Assembly: GCA_949286985.1 (NCBI GenBank)
Contig: CASEEM010000035.1
Coordinates: forward strand, 1 to 64,000
Source: an uncultured Eubacteriales bacterium
Lineage (GTDB): Bacteria > Bacillota > Clostridia > Peptostreptococcales > Anaerovoracaceae
DNA length: 64,000 nt
Direction: 5' to 3'
This document shows, in pieces, positions 25,982 through 36,266 of this stretch. The position numbers were made by a program, and so were the translations under genes. The notes under the pieces were generated by a model that had not been told where the DNA came from, did not search any database, and saw only the letters and a list, made by a program, of their open reading frames with translations. How positions within the stretch are numbered: position 1 is the first letter of the stretch; the number at the start of each line of letters is the position of its first letter.

Positions 25982-26788
25982 CTACAGCAGCTTCGATTTG
26001 AGATTGGCCCAGTAGTCGTAGGAATGGAGCCGGACGACACGAATCGGCTTATTCGACTGTTCGATCTCGATGCGCGAGACCGATTGGAATTCCTTGCTGA
26101 ATCCGTCGTGAGCAATGTGCAGCTTATCGCTTCTCGTTCCGTCCATCGTCGTGATGCTGAGACGATTCTTGGCCGGGTAGAGGATGCTCGAACGGAAACA
26201 GCGATACGTATTCGTGTTCATCGGAGCGACCGGCGTTAATTGCAATGCTTCGAGATCCGGCGCAACGAGCGACCCGCCGAGCGAATAGTTATAAGCCGTC
26301 GATCCGGCCGCCGTCGAAATCAGGACACCGTCGCCGATGAAATTCTGAATATTCGTTTCGCCGATGTTGACGGCGAAATGAACGATGTGCGCACGGACGC
26401 CCTGAATCAGGATCTCGTTGATGCCGTAGAGACGGTGCTCGCCGCTCCGGTCTGAGACGCAGGCATGAATCGGCTTCACTTCCTGAATCGTATATTGATT
26501 CTCGCGGTAAGCATGAAGAAAGAGCTCCAGCTGATTCGGCATCATCTCCTGGAAGAATCCGAGATGACCCGTATTGATGCCGACGACCGGCGTCTCCGGG
26601 AAGCGGCAGGCATGGATGCAGTTGAGGAAGGTGCCGTCACCGCCGATGCAGATGATGAGGCCGACCCCTTCATGATATTCCGGTGAGACCTCCAGCCCGT
26701 AGCTCGGAAGGAGCAGAAGCAGCTCCTCCTGCGTCGCCCGCGAAAGCGGCGTTTGATTGCTGTAAATGTAGACGAGATTCTTATTCAT
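25982..26788 (-). CDS. nadK: NAD kinase
   Basis: 268 residues. Phosphorylates NAD to NADP. GGDGTFLNCIH (49-59) is the ATP/NAD motif, NEILIQG and ISTAAGSTAYNYSLGG carry the other conserved active-site residues. Length is standard. First gene of a nadK-rluA unit. Confidence 0.95.
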   Translation of the reverse strand: MNKNLVYIYSNQTPLSRATQEELLLLLPSYGLEVSPEYHEGVGLIICIGGDGTFLNCIHACRFPETPVVGINTGHLGFFQEMMPNQLELFLHAYRENQYTIQEVKPIHACVSDRSGEHRLYGINEILIQGVRAHIVHFAVNIGETNIQNFIGDGVLISTAAGSTAYNYSLGGSLVAPDLEALQLTPVAPMNTNTYRCFRSSILYPAKNRLSITTMDGTRSDKLHIAHDGFSKEFQSVSRIEIEQSNKPIRVVRLHSYDYWANLKSKLL

Positions 26789-26806
26789 CCTGTTCTCCCG
26801 TGGTGT

Positions 26807-26832
26807 AAAAAGCGCAGGGCCTCCCTGCGCTT
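26807..26832 (-). terminator. Terminator of pepF
   Basis: Minus strand GCGCAGGG-AGGC-CCTGCGC followed by five T, located just beyond the pepF stop. Confidence 0.88.
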
Positions 26833-26853
26833 GCTCTGTCTTAACTTGATAAC

Positions 26854-28650
26854 TTATAGAAGCTGCTCCAGCTCATCGACGAGCTCGCCGAAGGTCGAGA
26901 GGGCACTCTGAATCGGTTCTTCTGTGCTCATATCGACCCCGGCAATGCGGAGGAGCTCGATCGGATCATCCGAATCGCCGGTCGTGAGGAAGCGGAGATA
27001 ATCGTCTCTTTCGGCTTCGCCGCCGCGAAGGATGCGGTTCGCAATGGCATTGGCAGCCGAGAAGCCGGTAGCATATTGATAAACATAATATGCGCGATAG
27101 AAATGCGGAATGCGGGACCATTCATAGCAGATGAAGTCGTCCTTATCCATATCCGGACCGAAGTAATCGGCATTCAGACCGGCATAGTATTTGTTCAGCA
27201 TCTCCGCGGAAAGCGAGCCGCCCTGTTCAACTACCTGATGCGCATGAAGCTCGAATTCGGCAAACATCGTCTGACGATAGAGCGTCGACTTGAATTCATC
27301 GATATAGAAGTTGATTAGGTAACGGCGCATATCGAGGTCATCCGTGTTCTTCAAGAGGTAATGGATGAGCAGCGTCTCGTTGACGGTGCTGGCGACCTCG
27401 GCCGTGAAGATGGAATGACTGCCGTAGATATAAGGCTGCGTCTTTCTCGTATAATAGGAATGCATCGAATGGCCGCCCTCGTGGATGAGCGTGAACACAT
27501 CGTGGAGCGTTCCCTTGAAGTTCATGAGGATGTAAGGCTTGCTGTCATACGAGCCGAAGCTGTAAGCGCCTGAGGTCTTGCCCTTGTTTTCATAAATGTC
27601 AACCCAGCGTTCATCAAGGACGCCGCGGCGGAAAGCCTTGATATAGTCTTCACCGAGCGGGGCGAGGGCGCGGCAGCAGATATCGACGGCCTCCTCGAAG
27701 GTGACTTTGAAATTCACCGAGTGGATGAGCGGGCGATAGACATCATACATATGAAGCTGCTCGACACCGAGGACGCGCTTACGAAGCGCGACGTAGCGAT
27801 GCATGGCCGGAAGCGCCTGATGGACGGCATCGATGAGGTTGTGATAAACCTTCTCCGGAATGTGCTCCGGCGCCAGGGCGGCATCGAGCGAATCCTTGTA
27901 ACGGCGAATTCTGGACTTGATGCAGTCCTGTTTGACGCTGTAAGCATACATCGTCGCGATGGTATGATTTAAGCGGCCGTAAGCGCCGTGCATCTGCTCG
28001 AAGGCCTGACGGCGGATCTCACGATCCTCCGATTCCATGAAGTGGATATAATTCCCATGGGTGAGGGTGGTTCGCCCCTCCGGAAGATCGATCGTGCCGA
28101 AGTCCATCTCGGCATCGGCGAGGACGCTGTAAATCTCGTCCGGGCCGTTCATGATCTCGCCGATTTCTGCAAGCAGCTTCTCTTCCTCCGGCGAGAGGAC
28201 GTGCGCCTTCTCATCGAGGATGGATTCGATCATGTGGCGGTAGACGGCCATGTCTTCCTCTTCGAGGTAAGAGCGAATGAGGGCCTCATCACCGGCCAGA
28301 AGCTCCGGGGTGAACCAGGAGCAGGCGGCGCTGACCGAGGCAATCATCGAGAGCGCCTTGCTGTTCATTTCGGTATATCCGGCATCGGCATTGTCCTCGT
28401 CGTGACGCATGTGAGCGTAGACGAGCGCATGCTCGGCTTTTCGCATAAGAGCGGCATAGAGCTCCAGTGCGCGAAGGAGCGTGTCCTTCGATTCGGTCAG
28501 ACGGCCTCGAAACGCAAGAAAATCCTCGCTCATCGCGAGGGCTTCGTCCAGGTCCTCCTTCCAGCGGCTTTCGTCCGGGTACATGGCTTCGATATCCCAC
28601 TTGAAAGAGGGGTCTATTTGAGAGCGATTTTTTGGTTCGCGATCATTCAT
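26854..28650 (-). CDS. pepF: Oligoendopeptidase F (M3 family)
   Basis: 598 residues, the full family length. The zinc motif is LIHEGGHSMHSYY, with the third ligand Glu downstream (SIFTAEVASTVNE). Cytosolic; hydrolyses medium-size peptides. Transcribed from the symmetric promoter region it shares with the divergent gene at 28719. Confidence 0.95.
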   Translation of the reverse strand: MNDREPKNRSQIDPSFKWDIEAMYPDESRWKEDLDEALAMSEDFLAFRGRLTESKDTLLRALELYAALMRKAEHALVYAHMRHDEDNADAGYTEMNSKALSMIASVSAACSWFTPELLAGDEALIRSYLEEEDMAVYRHMIESILDEKAHVLSPEEEKLLAEIGEIMNGPDEIYSVLADAEMDFGTIDLPEGRTTLTHGNYIHFMESEDREIRRQAFEQMHGAYGRLNHTIATMYAYSVKQDCIKSRIRRYKDSLDAALAPEHIPEKVYHNLIDAVHQALPAMHRYVALRKRVLGVEQLHMYDVYRPLIHSVNFKVTFEEAVDICCRALAPLGEDYIKAFRRGVLDERWVDIYENKGKTSGAYSFGSYDSKPYILMNFKGTLHDVFTLIHEGGHSMHSYYTRKTQPYIYGSHSIFTAEVASTVNETLLIHYLLKNTDDLDMRRYLINFYIDEFKSTLYRQTMFAEFELHAHQVVEQGGSLSAEMLNKYYAGLNADYFGPDMDKDDFICYEWSRIPHFYRAYYVYQYATGFSAANAIANRILRGGEAERDDYLRFLTTGDSDDPIELLRIAGVDMSTEEPIQSALSTFGELVDELEQLL

Positions 28651-28662
28651 TTTGCGTTCTCC

Positions 28663-28698
28663 TTATGCTATAATCAATAATGTATAATTATAGCATAA
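28663..28698. promoter_or_regulatory. Symmetric divergent promoter (12-bp perfect inverted repeat)
   Basis: TTATGCTATAAT (28663-28674) and ATTATAGCATAA (28687-28698) are perfect inverted copies separated by 12 bp. Each contains an extended -10 (TGCTATAAT), one facing pepF and one facing 28719. The predicted start sites would be adjacent, near 28680 and 28681, so the two promoters occupy the same DNA. Confidence 0.75.
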
Positions 28699-28718
28699 AA
28701 ACACTGAAAGGTGAATGA

Positions 28719-29249
28719 ATGGACCGAAAGAGACTGTACGAGGTGATCGATATCGAGGAACCCTCGGAATTCAAATATTATGAAAATCTCGCATCGCTTC
28801 TGGAAGCGGAAGAGGTGATTGAAGAAGATCTGATCGAAGAACTCCTTAAAGATCTCGATATGACGATGCTGGCGGAGCTCTTCGATTCCTATTTTGCCGA
28901 ATTTTTCCGTCACATTCCCGATGAGGAGAATGAGCTGCTTCTCGCAACGGAGACGGCGAAGGATCAGCTGCATTCGCTGCTTCGCGAGGAGATGACGCCG
29001 GAGGATTATCGCATGCTTGCCGAAGCACTTTATCGCTTCCGCAAATGGTATGTCCTCGACAAGCGCGTCCGAAATGAGCTGACGGGAGAGGATGTCAGCG
29101 TCCTGGATGCCCGCTACGATATGGCAGCAGCGAAGCTCATCGGCTCGGAGACCTCGTATGATTTCACGGATGCCGGGTATGCCGATGACGGATACGATGT
29201 CCTCGTTTCGGATCTCTTTGCCCGCGCAGAGGATTCGGCAGAGAATTAA
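28719..29249 (+). CDS. Acidic protein of unknown function
   Basis: 176 residues. I do not recognise the family. It is strongly acidic (VIDIEEPSEF, LEAEEVIEEDLIEELLKDLD), predicted mostly helical, with no membrane segment, signal peptide or metal motif. The C-terminus ends in a loop rich in Tyr and Asp (YDFTDAGYADDGYD). Codon use matches the neighbours and a TGAAAGGTGA ribosome site precedes the ATG, so it is a real gene. It lies between pepF (divergent) and an M16 peptidase (same strand, 42 bases later); co-expression with peptidases is the only hint. Confidence 0.75.
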   Translation: MDRKRLYEVIDIEEPSEFKYYENLASLLEAEEVIEEDLIEELLKDLDMTMLAELFDSYFAEFFRHIPDEENELLLATETAKDQLHSLLREEMTPEDYRMLAEALYRFRKWYVLDKRVRNELTGEDVSVLDARYDMAAAKLIGSETSYDFTDAGYADDGYDVLVSDLFARAEDSAEN

Positions 29250-29291
29250 GAATGAAGGGGACGGAAGGATCCCCGTCAATAGGAGGAACTT

Positions 29292-30521
29292 TTGTCAAAG
29301 ACGCTTACTTTATCACACGGCGTACGCCTCATCCTGGAACCGATGAGCGGCGTTCGCTCGGTTTCTATCGGTATTTGGTGCAATAACGGGGCGATGTATG
29401 AAGGCCCGAAGGATGAGGGCATTTCGCATTTCATCGAACATATGCTCTTCAAGGGCTCGGAGAATCGAACGGCGTTCGAAATCGTCCAGACCATCGATCG
29501 TATCGGCGGTCAGATGAATGCTTTCACCGGCAAGGCCGAGACCTGTTATTATGTCAAATGCTTGGATGAGCATTTCCGCCGGTCGGCCGATGTATTGACC
29601 GATATGGTGGAGCACCCTCTTTTCGCAGAAGAGGAGATCGAGAAGGAGAAGAAGGTCGTCATCGAAGAGATTCATATGAATCAGGATGATCCGACGGATG
29701 TCTCCATGGATGAGCTCGAGAATGCCATCGGCCGCGGAATCGGCTTCGGGCATCCGGTGCTCGGAAGCGAAGAGACGGTGTCGGCCTCCACCCGCGATCA
29801 GATGTGCGATTATTATTGTGATCATTACACAAGGGACCAGATTGTCGTTTCGGTGGCCGGATCCTTCGATGAAGAGGAGGTCGCAGATTACTTTGAACAC
29901 CACTTCCTCGAGCTGAAGCCGACGAGCGATGTTCTTCGTCCGGAGGAGGCGCCGAAGGCGGAGCCGGAGAATATCACGGTGACGAAGGATATCAATCAAT
30001 CGAATTTGGCCATCGGCATTCCGACGGTTCCGGCAGAGTCGGAGCTTCGTTATCCGCTCCTCGTCCTCTCGAATATCCTGGGTGGCGGCATGTCGTCGCG
30101 TCTGTTCCAGCATGTCAGGGAGCAGAAGGGGCTTGCTTATTCCGTCTATTCGATGACGAGCACTTATCGTTCGCTCGGTTACTTCGCCGTGGTCGCCGGC
30201 GTTTCTATGGCGCGCACGGAAGAGGCGATGGATGCGATTCGGGAAGAGCTCGAGCGTCTCAAGAGCGGAACGCTTGAAGCGGAAGAGCTCGAGAGCGCCC
30301 GCGAACAGCTGAAGAGCTCGTTCATGTTCGGGCAGGAGAGCGTTCAGAGCCGCATGCTTTCGAACGGACGAAACATGCTCACGTACGGCCGCACCTTCAC
30401 GCCGGATGAGACGCTGGCGAAGATTGAGACCGTGACGATGGAGAAGCTTCTTGAGGCAGCTGAGCTGCTTTCCGATTTCTCGAAATATACGATCGTCAAT
30501 GTGACGGGAATGAGCGAATAG
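29292..30521 (+). CDS. M16-family zinc peptidase
   Basis: 409 residues. The inverted zinc motif HFIEH (46-50) with the distal Glu in VVIEEIHMNQDDP identifies a catalytic pitrilysin/processing-peptidase-like protein. The R-Y pair region appears later (LAYSVYSM). The start is TTG at 29292 with AGGAGG (29281-29286) upstream. Homologues near dut and dnaG in Firmicutes (YmxG type) have no fixed substrate. No signal peptide, so cytosolic. Confidence 0.92.
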   Translation: MSKTLTLSHGVRLILEPMSGVRSVSIGIWCNNGAMYEGPKDEGISHFIEHMLFKGSENRTAFEIVQTIDRIGGQMNAFTGKAETCYYVKCLDEHFRRSADVLTDMVEHPLFAEEEIEKEKKVVIEEIHMNQDDPTDVSMDELENAIGRGIGFGHPVLGSEETVSASTRDQMCDYYCDHYTRDQIVVSVAGSFDEEEVADYFEHHFLELKPTSDVLRPEEAPKAEPENITVTKDINQSNLAIGIPTVPAESELRYPLLVLSNILGGGMSSRLFQHVREQKGLAYSVYSMTSTYRSLGYFAVVAGVSMARTEEAMDAIREELERLKSGTLEAEELESAREQLKSSFMFGQESVQSRMLSNGRNMLTYGRTFTPDETLAKIETVTMEKLLEAAELLSDFSKYTIVNVTGMSE

Positions 30522-30536
30522 GAAACGGAGGGAAGT

Positions 30537-30971
30537 ATGGTATTATCATTTACTTCGATGAGCGGGCAGCTCCCGGCTTATGCAACGGAGGGAGCATCCG
30601 GACTCGATCTTCGTGCGTATTTGGAAGAGCCGATGACGCTTCAGCCGATGGAGCGTGCACTCGTTCCGACCGGTCTCAAGGTCGCCATTCCGGAAGGATA
30701 TGAAGGGCAGGTCCGCGCACGTTCGGGACTGGCCATCAAGCACGGTATCAGCTTGGTCAATGCGATCGGAACCATCGACAGCGATTATCGCGGAGAGCTC
30801 ATGGTTCCGATGATCAACTTCGGTCGGGAGCCTTTCACTATTGAGAACGGCGACCGCATCGCACAGCTTGTCATCGCAGCCTATGAGCGCGTGACACCGG
30901 AGCTGGTGCCGACGCTGGATGATACGGAGCGCGGGGAAGGCGGCTTCGGTCATACCGGAATCAAGGAATAA
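30537..30971 (+). CDS. dut: dUTP diphosphatase
   Basis: 144-residue trimeric dUTPase. The five motifs are visible: ASGLDLRAY, RARSGLAIKHG, VNAIGTIDSDYRGEL, NGDRIAQLVI and RGEGGFGHTG at the C-terminal arm. Removes dUTP to keep uracil out of DNA. 15 bases after the M16 peptidase. Confidence 0.96.
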   Translation: MVLSFTSMSGQLPAYATEGASGLDLRAYLEEPMTLQPMERALVPTGLKVAIPEGYEGQVRARSGLAIKHGISLVNAIGTIDSDYRGELMVPMINFGREPFTIENGDRIAQLVIAAYERVTPELVPTLDDTERGEGGFGHTGIKE

Positions 30972-31024
30972 ATCGCTTCGCAGGAATGCGGAAGAGGCTC
31001 TGACAGACGGCAGGAGGGAGAGAC

Positions 31025-32050
31025 GTGCTGCAATATCGCCTGGATTTGGAACAGAAAGAGAAGGAAACACTGGATCCGCGTGCGATGAAGGCGGTGGATT
31101 CCGAGGGACGGGCGATGCCCGAGGCGCCGTGCGACTTCCGTACGGATTTCCAGCGAGATCGCGACCGCATCATTCATTCCAAGGCTTTTCGCCGCTTGAT
31201 GCATAAGACGCAGGTCTTTTTGGCTCCGGAAGGAGATCATTATCGGACGCGTCTCACGCACACCCTGGAGGTCGCTCAAGTTGCCCGCACGATTGCGAGA
31301 ATTCTGAATTACAATGAAGATTTGACGGAAGCGATTGCGCTCGGCCACGACCTCGGTCATACGCCGTTCGGACACAACGGAGAGGACGTACTGAATGAGC
31401 TTCGCCGGGACGCCGGCGGCTTTCGCCACAATGAGCAGAGCATTCGCATCGTCGAACGCATCGAGACGACAGCGACGCGCATCGGGCTCAATCTGACGGA
31501 AGAGGTCAAGGACGGCATTCTCAATCACTGCGGCGAGAGAAAGGCGAAGACGCTGGAGGGTCAGATCGTCAAATTCAGCGACCGCATTGCTTATATCAAT
31601 CACGATATCGACGATGCTATTCGAAGCGGTGTCATCACGGTACGGGATCTTCCGGCAGAGGATCTCGAAGTGCTCGGCCACTCGCACAGCGTGCGCATCA
31701 ACAATCTCATTCGCGATCTGGCAACGGCCAGCGAGGGGAAGGATGAAATCACGCTGAGTCCGGCATTCGGACATGCCTTGATGCACCTTCGCAGCTTTAT
31801 GTTTGAAAATGTTTACAAGAATGATAAGGTCAAGCGCGAGGAGGATCTGAACAAGGTCTCCGTCGTGATCGAAGCCCTGTATCATTATTTTCTGCAGTCT
31901 CCGGAGCGATTGCCGGAGCTGTACCGGGAGATTGCCAGGGAAGAGGATGTACCGACCGCAGTAACGGATTATGTTTCCGGCATGACGGATCGCTTCGCGA
32001 TTAAGCTTTATTCCGATCTCTTCGTTCCGAAGAGCTGGTCGGATCATTAG
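31025..32050 (+). CDS. dgt: dGTP triphosphohydrolase-like HD protein
   Basis: 341 residues from a GTG start behind CAGGAGGGAG. HD-domain metal ligands appear in RLTHTLEVAQVARTIAR, HDLGHTPFGHNGE and a later Asp (FSDRIAYINHDIDDA). This is the shorter dGTPase form widespread in Firmicutes, next to dnaG. It adjusts dNTP pools; the exact substrate (dGTP or mixed dNTP) is unproven. Confidence 0.9.
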   Translation: MLQYRLDLEQKEKETLDPRAMKAVDSEGRAMPEAPCDFRTDFQRDRDRIIHSKAFRRLMHKTQVFLAPEGDHYRTRLTHTLEVAQVARTIARILNYNEDLTEAIALGHDLGHTPFGHNGEDVLNELRRDAGGFRHNEQSIRIVERIETTATRIGLNLTEEVKDGILNHCGERKAKTLEGQIVKFSDRIAYINHDIDDAIRSGVITVRDLPAEDLEVLGHSHSVRINNLIRDLATASEGKDEITLSPAFGHALMHLRSFMFENVYKNDKVKREEDLNKVSVVIEALYHYFLQSPERLPELYREIAREEDVPTAVTDYVSGMTDRFAIKLYSDLFVPKSWSDH

Positions 32051-32058
32051 GAGGAGCC

Positions 32059-33879
32059 ATGGCAGGAAATGATGCTTTTCTTGAAGATCTCAAGATGCGC
32101 GTGAATATTGTCGATGTCATCGGCAAAGAGCTTCCTCTCAAGAAATCCGGCAAGAATTATACCTGCTGCTGTCCGTTTCATCACGAGAAGACACCGTCTT
32201 TCAGCGTCAACGAGGAGAAGCAGTTCTATCATTGCTTCGGCTGCGGGAAGGGCGGCGATGTCATCAGCTTCGTCATGGAATATCACAAGCTGGACTTTCG
32301 CGAAGCGGTTGATAAACTCTGCGATGATTACGGCATCGAGAAGCCGGCCTTGCGAGGCAGGAATGATATTCATCGAGAGCATTACTTTGAAATCAATAAG
32401 AAGGCGGCACGCTTTTTCTTCGACGAGCTGACGAAGAAGCCGAACTACGGTTATCCGTATATCACGGGGCGCGGACTCTCGGACCGCACGATTGCGGAAT
32501 TCGGTCTCGGTTATGCGCCGAATACCGGCGATGCGCTGTATCGTCATCTGAAAGCGGAGGGCGTGACCGAACAGGATATGCTGAAGCTCGGCCTCATCGT
32601 CGAGCGGCGCGGAAAGTATCGCGACAAATTCTATCATCGCTTGATGTTCCCGATCTTTGATTACAATGATCATGTTATCGGCTTCGGCGGCCGCGCGATT
32701 CGTCCGGATGCGAAGCCGAAGTATCTCAACTCGGCTGCCAGCGACATCTTTCTCAAGGGGAAGAACCTTTATGCCTTCAATTTTGCGAAGCATCATGTGA
32801 AGGAAGAGGGCTGCATCCTCCTGGTCGAAGGTTATATGGATGTGGTCTCTCTCCATCAAAGCGGGATTCGCAACGTCGTCGCTTCGCTCGGGACGGCCTT
32901 GACGCCGGATCAGGCGATGCGCATCGGCCGCGTGACGAAGAATGTCATCCTCTCCTACGACTCGGACCGCGCCGGCGTACAGGCGGCTATCCGCGGAACG
33001 GAGATTCTGCGCGCGCAGGGCATCACGGTCAAGGTTCTTCGCGTGACGGGAGGCAAGGATCCCGATGAATTCGTCAAGAAAAACGGCGCCGAAGCCTTCC
33101 GCAAGCTCATGGCCGAGGCGATTCCTGCGACGGACTTCATCCTCGATGCGCTGGCGAAGGATTACGTTCTGACGGATGATCATCAAGTCGTCTCTTATAT
33201 TCAGCGAGCCGTCACGGTTCTCGCCGGTCTAGGTCCCGTGGAGCAGGATCTTTATGTACGGAGGCTCTCGGAAAAGTTCGGTATCACCGAACACGCCGTA
33301 CGGCTGGAGCTTCAGCGTGCGAGCGATAAGCGAAACGAGGAGACGAAGCGGGAGCAGCGGCGTTCGGAGAACCGCCGTCAGCTCGAACAGGAGAATACTG
33401 TTAACGAAATCGAAGAGGAAGAGGATGAGGCGCTTCTGCGTCTGGAGATGTCCTTGCTCCTCTTAGCCATACAGCATCCGCGTTACCTGCGGAAATGTGA
33501 AGAGGATGGCATCGTCTTTCAGACGAAGCTCGGAAAAGAAGTTCATCGCCTCTTGAGATCCCTGGCATCGAATGATGCTTACGGGGATGTGTTGGCAGAC
33601 GATATTGCCGAGGCGCTTGAAGCAGCGGAGGAACGCGAGTTCCGACGCTTTTGGGATAAGATATGGATCGGCCCGGAGGACGGGGAATTCTACAGGGACT
33701 GCCTCACGACCTATCAGCAGCGACAATGGAAGGAACGAAAGAAGCACCTTCAAAATGAGTTAGCCGTCGCTGAGATGCATGGGCAGGAGGAGAAGATCGC
33801 TGAGATTCTCACGGAGCTCCAGGAAGTCGAACAAAAGATGAGAAAAGGACGCAGGAAAGGGGAACTGAATGTCGAATAA
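32059..33879 (+). CDS. dnaG: DNA primase DnaG
   Basis: 606 residues. Zinc finger ([12 protein letters not shown], then [11 protein letters not shown]), core with NRIMFPIFD-like segment ([20 protein letters not shown]), Toprim motifs ([25 protein letters not shown]) and a helicase-binding C-terminal domain. Synthesises RNA primers. Part of the classical macromolecular-synthesis operon with rpoD; the two overlap by 11 bases. Confidence 0.96.
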   Translation: MAGNDAFLEDLKMRVNIVDVIGKELPLKKSGKNYTCCCPFHHEKTPSFSVNEEKQFYHCFGCGKGGDVISFVMEYHKLDFREAVDKLCDDYGIEKPALRGRNDIHREHYFEINKKAARFFFDELTKKPNYGYPYITGRGLSDRTIAEFGLGYAPNTGDALYRHLKAEGVTEQDMLKLGLIVERRGKYRDKFYHRLMFPIFDYNDHVIGFGGRAIRPDAKPKYLNSAASDIFLKGKNLYAFNFAKHHVKEEGCILLVEGYMDVVSLHQSGIRNVVASLGTALTPDQAMRIGRVTKNVILSYDSDRAGVQAAIRGTEILRAQGITVKVLRVTGGKDPDEFVKKNGAEAFRKLMAEAIPATDFILDALAKDYVLTDDHQVVSYIQRAVTVLAGLGPVEQDLYVRRLSEKFGITEHAVRLELQRASDKRNEETKREQRRSENRRQLEQENTVNEIEEEEDEALLRLEMSLLLLAIQHPRYLRKCEEDGIVFQTKLGKEVHRLLRSLASNDAYGDVLADDIAEALEAAEEREFRRFWDKIWIGPEDGEFYRDCLTTYQQRQWKERKKHLQNELAVAEMHGQEEKIAEILTELQEVEQKMRKGRRKGELNVE

Positions 33880-35017
33880 GAAGATGACCGAAGACAAAAC
33901 CCATGAAATGGTAGAAACGGCGGTCAATGAGCTGATCGATGCTGCAGCATCGACAGGCAATGAGATCACGCTGGCGGAGATTGGAGAGAATCTCGCGAAG
34001 ATTCCGCTGAGCAAGGATCAAATCGATGAGGTTTATGAGTTGATCGAAAAGCAGGGCATCAGCATCGTGGACAGCCGTGAACCGAACATGCATGAGCTGA
34101 TGGATGACGAGGATGACAGCGAGGATGACAGCGTCGTGCTGAGCAAGGATGGAGAAATCGATGTCGATGCGACTGTTCCGAAATCCACGCCGACCGACGA
34201 CCCGGTCCGCATGTATCTCAAGGAGATCGGTAAGGTGCCGCTGCTCACGGCGGAGCAGGAGCGTGAGCTCGCCATTCGCATGGAGCAGGGCGATGAGGAG
34301 GCGAAGAAGAGACTGTGCGAAAGCAACCTCCGTCTCGTCGTCAGCATTGCGAAGCGTTATCTGAACCGCGGACTTTCCTTCCTCGATCTGATTCAGGAGG
34401 GCAACCTCGGATTGATTAAGGCGGTCGATAAGTTTGATTATCGCAAGGGATATAAGTTCTCGACGTATGCGACCTGGTGGATTCGTCAGGCCATCACGCG
34501 CTCGATTGCCGATCAGGCGCGCACCATTCGTATTCCGGTTCACATGGTGGAGACCATCAACAAGCTGATTCGCGTCTCGCGTCAGCTGCTTCAGGAGTAC
34601 GGACGTGAGCCTACTTCCGAAGAAATCGCCAAGGAAATGGGCATCTCGGTCGAGAAGGTCCGCGATATCAAGAAGATTTCGCAGGATCCGGTCTCGCTCG
34701 AAACGCCGATCGGCGAAGAGGAGGATAGCCATCTCGGCGACTTCATTCCGGACGACGATGTGCCGGCACCGGTCGAGGCGGCGGCTTATTCCATGCTGAA
34801 GGAGCAGCTCATGGAAGTGCTCGATACGCTCTCGGAGCGAGAGAAGAAGGTCCTGATGCTCCGCTTCGGACTCGAGGACGGCCGTCCGCGCACGCTGGAG
34901 GAGGTCGGCAAGGAGTTCAATGTCACGAGAGAGCGCATTCGTCAGATCGAAGCGAAGGCACTGCGCAAGCTTCGCCATCCGAGCCGCAGCAAGAAGCTCA
35001 AGGATTATCTCGAATAA
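33869..35017 (+). CDS. rpoD: Primary sigma factor (SigA/RpoD)
   Basis: 382 residues, typical for Firmicutes. A short acidic region 1.1 is followed by [17 protein letters not shown] (region 1.2), region 2 with [20 protein letters not shown], region 3 and region 4 with [20 protein letters not shown]. Directs core polymerase to TTGACA/TATAAT promoters, which are common throughout this window. ATG start lies inside the dnaG end. Confidence 0.97.
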   Translation: MSNKKMTEDKTHEMVETAVNELIDAAASTGNEITLAEIGENLAKIPLSKDQIDEVYELIEKQGISIVDSREPNMHELMDDEDDSEDDSVVLSKDGEIDVDATVPKSTPTDDPVRMYLKEIGKVPLLTAEQERELAIRMEQGDEEAKKRLCESNLRLVVSIAKRYLNRGLSFLDLIQEGNLGLIKAVDKFDYRKGYKFSTYATWWIRQAITRSIADQARTIRIPVHMVETINKLIRVSRQLLQEYGREPTSEEIAKEMGISVEKVRDIKKISQDPVSLETPIGEEEDSHLGDFIPDDDVPAPVEAAAYSMLKEQLMEVLDTLSEREKKVLMLRFGLEDGRPRTLEEVGKEFNVTRERIRQIEAKALRKLRHPSRSKKLKDYLE

Positions 35018-35757
35018 TGGAACAGAGACAGCGTTCAAGAATCAGATTTACCAACCGAATGAAAGCTTTGGCTTATGCCGTTCGTCAAGGGGAGTCGGTT
35101 GCCGATGTCGGCACCGATCACGGATATGTACCGTACTTCCTTTTGAGGGACGGCATATCGCCGTTTGTGATTCTTGCGGATATCAGCGCGGATTCGCTCG
35201 AAAAGGCGCGTGAGACCTTCCGGAAGCATCCGGCGGATCTCGAGAAAGCCGATTTTCGCGTCGGGGACGGTCTCGAACCGCTTGATGCCGGCGAGGTCTC
35301 CTGCGTCATCCTGGCCGGACTCGGTGGCATGACGCTTCAAAAGATTCTGGAAGAGGATCCGGAGAAGACGCGGTCGTTCGGCCATTATATCCTGCAGCCG
35401 CGAAATGCGAGCGGACCGCTTCGGGCTGCGCTTTACGGGCTTGGGTATGATATCGAGAAGGAGCAGCTCGTTCGCGAGGGGAAGTTCATCTGCGAAGTTT
35501 TCTCGGCGGTCCGCGTGGCGGAGCCGCGAGCGCTTCCTTATCCGGCGGATGATGTGCGCTGGCAATATCCGGAAACCTTCCTGACATGCGGGAAGGAGCT
35601 TGCTCAAAGGCGGCTGGAGCGCGCACTGAACAGCATTCAGAGGGAGCTTCTCAGCCATGAGAAGAATCGCGCGGTGTCTGAGACAAGAATACGAAAACTG
35701 CAGGAGGACCGAAAGTATCTTGCGTCACTTCTCGCAAAGCTGGAAGAAAAAGAATAA
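35017..35757 (+). CDS. trmK: tRNA (adenine22-N1)-methyltransferase TrmK
   Basis: 246 residues. AdoMet motif VADVGTDHGYVPYFLL and the family motif ILAGLGGMTLQKILEE, then LQPRNASGPLR. A C-terminal coiled-coil (about 195-246) is typical. Methylates A22 of tRNAs in Gram-positive bacteria. The start codon shares its A with the rpoD stop, in the standard rpoD-trmK order. Confidence 0.92.
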   Translation: MEQRQRSRIRFTNRMKALAYAVRQGESVADVGTDHGYVPYFLLRDGISPFVILADISADSLEKARETFRKHPADLEKADFRVGDGLEPLDAGEVSCVILAGLGGMTLQKILEEDPEKTRSFGHYILQPRNASGPLRAALYGLGYDIEKEQLVREGKFICEVFSAVRVAEPRALPYPADDVRWQYPETFLTCGKELAQRRLERALNSIQRELLSHEKNRAVSETRIRKLQEDRKYLASLLAKLEEKE

Positions 35758-35825
35758 GGAACTTCAATTCAGACAAAATAGGTTAAATATCTTTCAAAAA
35801 GAATGATTTTCTATCCGAATTAGTC

Positions 35826-35831
35826 TATAAT
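35826..35831 (+). promoter_or_regulatory. -10 element of rnpB promoter
   Basis: TATAAT 8-9 bases before the RNase P RNA 5' end, in the context AATTAGTCTATAAT. No clear -35 hexamer is seen at 17 bp. A related AATTAGTCTATA lies before the nitrogenase-like operon (53674-53685). Confidence 0.6.
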
Positions 35832-35837
35832 ATGGTT

Positions 35838-36188
35838 TCGGGGTAAACCAGATGATCGCGTGCGGCATCCGCCGCATGAGGAAAGTCCGGGCTCCATAGG
35901 GCGAGGATGCCGGATAACGTCCGGCGTAGGTAACTATAGGGAAAGTGCAACAGAAACATTCCGCCGAAACGGGTCATGCCGTGGTAAGGTTGAAATGGTG
36001 AGGTAAGAGCTCACCGGCGCAATGGAGACATTGCGGCCGTGTAAACCCCATCCGGAGCAAGACAAAAGTGGGTCATTATGTGGCGGCCCGTCACGACCCG
36101 GAGGTAAGTCGCTAGAGACTGCCAGTAATGGCAGTACCAGATGGATGATCATCAAATACAGAACCCGGCTTACGGTTTGCCCCATTTT
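35838..36188 (+). ncRNA. rnpB: RNase P RNA
   Basis: About 345 bases. GAGGAAAGTCCGGGCTCC (35878 on) is the universal P4 5' strand/CR-I region, GTGTAAACCCC and AGAACCCGGCTTA close the core. GGGGTAAACC (35840-35849) pairs with GGTTTGCCCC (36174-36183) as helix P1. Catalytic RNA that trims tRNA 5' leaders. The arrangement resembles the ancestral type A. Confidence 0.95.
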
Positions 36189-36266
36189 TATTATTAAGTG
36201 GTTTATTGCTTGATGATAGAACGGAACGAACGTTCCGCTGTATGGGATGAAAAAGGATTTAAGGTT

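Noticed and set aside
35934..36185. Minus-strand small frame inside 35838-36188
   Set aside because: Lies wholly within RNase P RNA, whose structure explains the sequence.
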